Positions 62,455-64,000 of a DNA stretch of 64,000 nt are shown one piece after another. Position 1 is the first letter of the stretch; the number at the start of each line of letters is the position of its first letter. The DNA is from Pyrrhoderma lamaoense. Its lineage: Eukaryota > Basidiomycota > Agaricomycetes > Hymenochaetales > Hymenochaetaceae. The stretch is from contig NBAZ01000001.1 in NCBI GenBank assembly GCA_002794735.1, positions 2,480,001 through 2,544,000 on the forward strand, written 5' to 3'. Made by a program: the position numbers and the translations under genes. The notes under the pieces were generated by a model. It saw only the letters and a list, made by a program, of their open reading frames with translations. It made no database searches and was not told the origin of the DNA.

Positions 62455-63811
62455 ATGGGCTCAGAACCAGAACAACAGCAGAAGCTCACCAAAAAGCAGC
62501 GAAAGGCGCTTGCGTTTCGAGAGAAAAAAAGTGGAAAGGGGAAAGGAAAAGCAAGACCTGAACCTAGCGCGTTACCAGAGCTCGACGAACAAGAACTTCC
62601 GGAACTTGATCGAAATGCTGAAAATTTAGATCCAGAGATCCCGTTCTCAGCAAAAGCAAAAGGGAAGAGAAAGTCAGATGAAAATGAAACTACAGATGAA
62701 GTTTCAGATAAAAAGGTGACGAAGAAAAGAAAGCGCGAGGAGGACACGCACTCCTTGACAAACCCTGAGGAGAAAGAGGCAAAAACGGATGAAAATGCGA
62801 ACGTAGGCGAGTCAAATCGGAAGAAGGCCAAAAAGGAGAAAGAAGAAGACTCAAAATCAAAAGCTCGATATATCCTCTTCGTCGGAAATCTAAGATATAC
62901 AACAACTAAAGAGGCTATTCATGAACACTTCTCTGTCTGCGGTAAGCTTACCTCTGAAACATCACATTCATCTCCGTTCTTTTCGCTAAACTTTTTGTCT
63001 CCTTTATGCACTTCACATTTCATCCATCGATACAGATCCACCTCCTCAAATTCGCCTCCTATCTCCTAAACCAAAATCCTCTTCCTCTGCGAATGTATCC
63101 GCTTCGTCAAAGTCCAAAGGGTGTGCTTTCCTAGAATTCTCGCACAGGAACGCTCTTCAACAAGCACTCAAACTTCACCACTCAACTCTCGACGGCAGAC
63201 GGATAAATGTCGAACTCTCAGCTGGTGGGGGAGGCTCTGGGGAATCCCGTATCACCAAGATTAGAGCTAGGAATAAAGAACTCGCAAACCAGAGGGTACG
63301 TATGCGTTCCTTCCCCCACTTTTCACCACTTTTTACCAGTTCTTTCTGGTGCTGATATACACTCATTCTTCTTCTGGTTCTCTTTACCTTCTTACCTCGT
63401 TTACTCTTATACCTTTATCCCATCTAACATCTAACCACTTCTTATTCTTCCTCCCTAGGCTAAACGTATTCAAAAAGAAAAACCCGATGCCGACTCTCCT
63501 TCTCCAGCGATAAGAAGGCTGAGCGTCATTCCTCCACCGCCGGTACGGACGCGACTCCAATGCACAAGCGCACCTGGACTATACCCAATAACGACGAGGA
63601 AGACGATGGCCGAACTCATCGAGGTGGAGTCAAACATTCTTCCTCCTCTCGCCGAGTCCGCGGACCCAAGAAAGGGGGTAAACAAGGGGATGGAGAAAGT
63701 GAAGGAAGAGGAGGGGCTTCGTTCAAGCGTGACGGAAGTACTAGTGTAAATAGGACTAGGAAGGCGGCTAAGACCTGGGGAACGGGAGTAAATGCTATTC
63801 CAGTAGGCTGA
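62455..63811 (+). CDS. NOP6-like nucleolar RNA-binding protein (RRM)
   Basis: Likely small-subunit ribosome biogenesis factor of the Nop6 type. The highly basic, Lys/Glu-rich N-terminus (KLTKKQRKALAFREKKSGKG) is followed by one RRM: RYILFVGNLRYTTTKEAIHE (RNP2-like), intron 62942-63036, then KGCAFLEFSHRNALQQALK (RNP1-like) and LHHSTLDGRRINVELSAGGG. After an intron at about 63297-63458 come AKRIQKEKPDADSP and, after one corrected base near 63498-63502, SSDKKAERHSS and a Gly/Arg/Lys-rich tail ending WGTGVNAIPVG. The tail (GGGGSGESRITKIRARNKEL, then TWGTGVNAIPVG) agrees with fungal Nop6 relatives. It diverges from the Arg/Glu-repeat gene, with 197 bp between start codons. Confidence 0.85.
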
Positions 63812-64000
63812 GTGTTTACCTCTTCTTCTCTTGTTCAGCCGCTTTGTGTAGGAGAGACAGGCTCAGTTTTAAAGGGGACGTACGGAATGATGCTGCTATT
63901 ATTATTATCACTTTCTTCCATTTCCGGCCTCATGGACGTTATTCTATCTACCTACAGTAGTGACCTTAGACGGACATAGAAGTATCAGGTTAGCTCCAAC

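Noticed and set aside
1..64000. Programmed ribosomal frameshifting as the cause of the many frame breaks
   Set aside because: There are too many sites in unrelated genes, no shared slippery heptamer or downstream structure, and all can be explained by a lost base in a short run.
1..64000. CRISPR arrays, transposons, long terminal repeats, viral or toxin genes
   Set aside because: No direct-repeat arrays, terminal repeats, transposase, reverse transcriptase or viral motifs were seen.

Overview
This is a stretch of nuclear DNA from a filamentous basidiomycete fungus, most likely a mushroom-forming Agaricomycete. The signs are: about 20 closely packed eukaryotic genes on both strands; nearly every gene cut by many short GT-AG introns of about 50-85 nt with CTAAC/CTGAC-like branch points; very small exons; a fungal Zn2Cys6 transcription factor; a GH5 secreted cellulase; and an S28 secreted prolyl peptidase. 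Species cannot be named from the sequence alone. No plasmid, phage, transposon, CRISPR array or biosynthetic cluster was seen.

Layout. 1-21 kb: end of a coiled-coil protein (+), RRP5 (-), SF3A2 (+), LSG1 (-), secreted GH5 endoglucanase (-), LYR-motif protein (+), exocyst SEC8 (-), lipid-droplet hydrolase LDAH (+). 21-40 kb, all minus: HLTF/Rad5-like SNF2-RING ATPase, degenerate RNase III plus dsRBD protein, mitochondrial ribosomal uL24m, Mi-2/CHD-type remodeller with PHD and chromodomains, Zn2Cys6 regulator. 41-48 kb: HVA22/REEP-type membrane protein (+), CCDC97-like protein (+), S28 serine peptidase (-), BCL7-like acidic protein (-), Mediator MED7 (-), tRNA-Arg(CCG) (+). 48-64 kb: peroxisomal 4CL-like acyl-CoA ligase (-), membrane nitrilase resembling apolipoprotein N-acyltransferase (+), unknown basidiomycete protein (+), very large Arg/Glu-repeat protein (-), NOP6-like RRM protein (+).

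The genes are mainly housekeeping: ribosome biogenesis (RRP5, LSG1, NOP6-like), splicing (SF3A2, CCDC97-like), transcription and chromatin (two SNF2 ATPases, BCL7-like, MED7, Zn2Cys6 factor) and trafficking or lipid metabolism (SEC8, HVA22, LDAH, acyl-CoA ligase). They are independent transcription units and do not form one pathway.

Two patterns stand out. First, at least 33 places in 13 genes, including essential ones, need exactly one missing base to restore a conserved reading frame. Nearly all can be explained as a homopolymer run one base too short, and none as a base too many. This points to homopolymer-deletion error in a long-read assembly rather than gene decay. Coordinates below run from first to last codon, introns included; naive translation of many of these genes will break. 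Second, several genes use extremely small exons: a first coding exon that is only ATG in LSG1, an 8-nt exon inside the zinc cluster of the transcription factor, consecutive 15-, 23- and 24-nt exons in the acyl-CoA ligase, and a 21-nt exon in the unknown gene at 54.3 kb. I found no convincing wholly new biological system.
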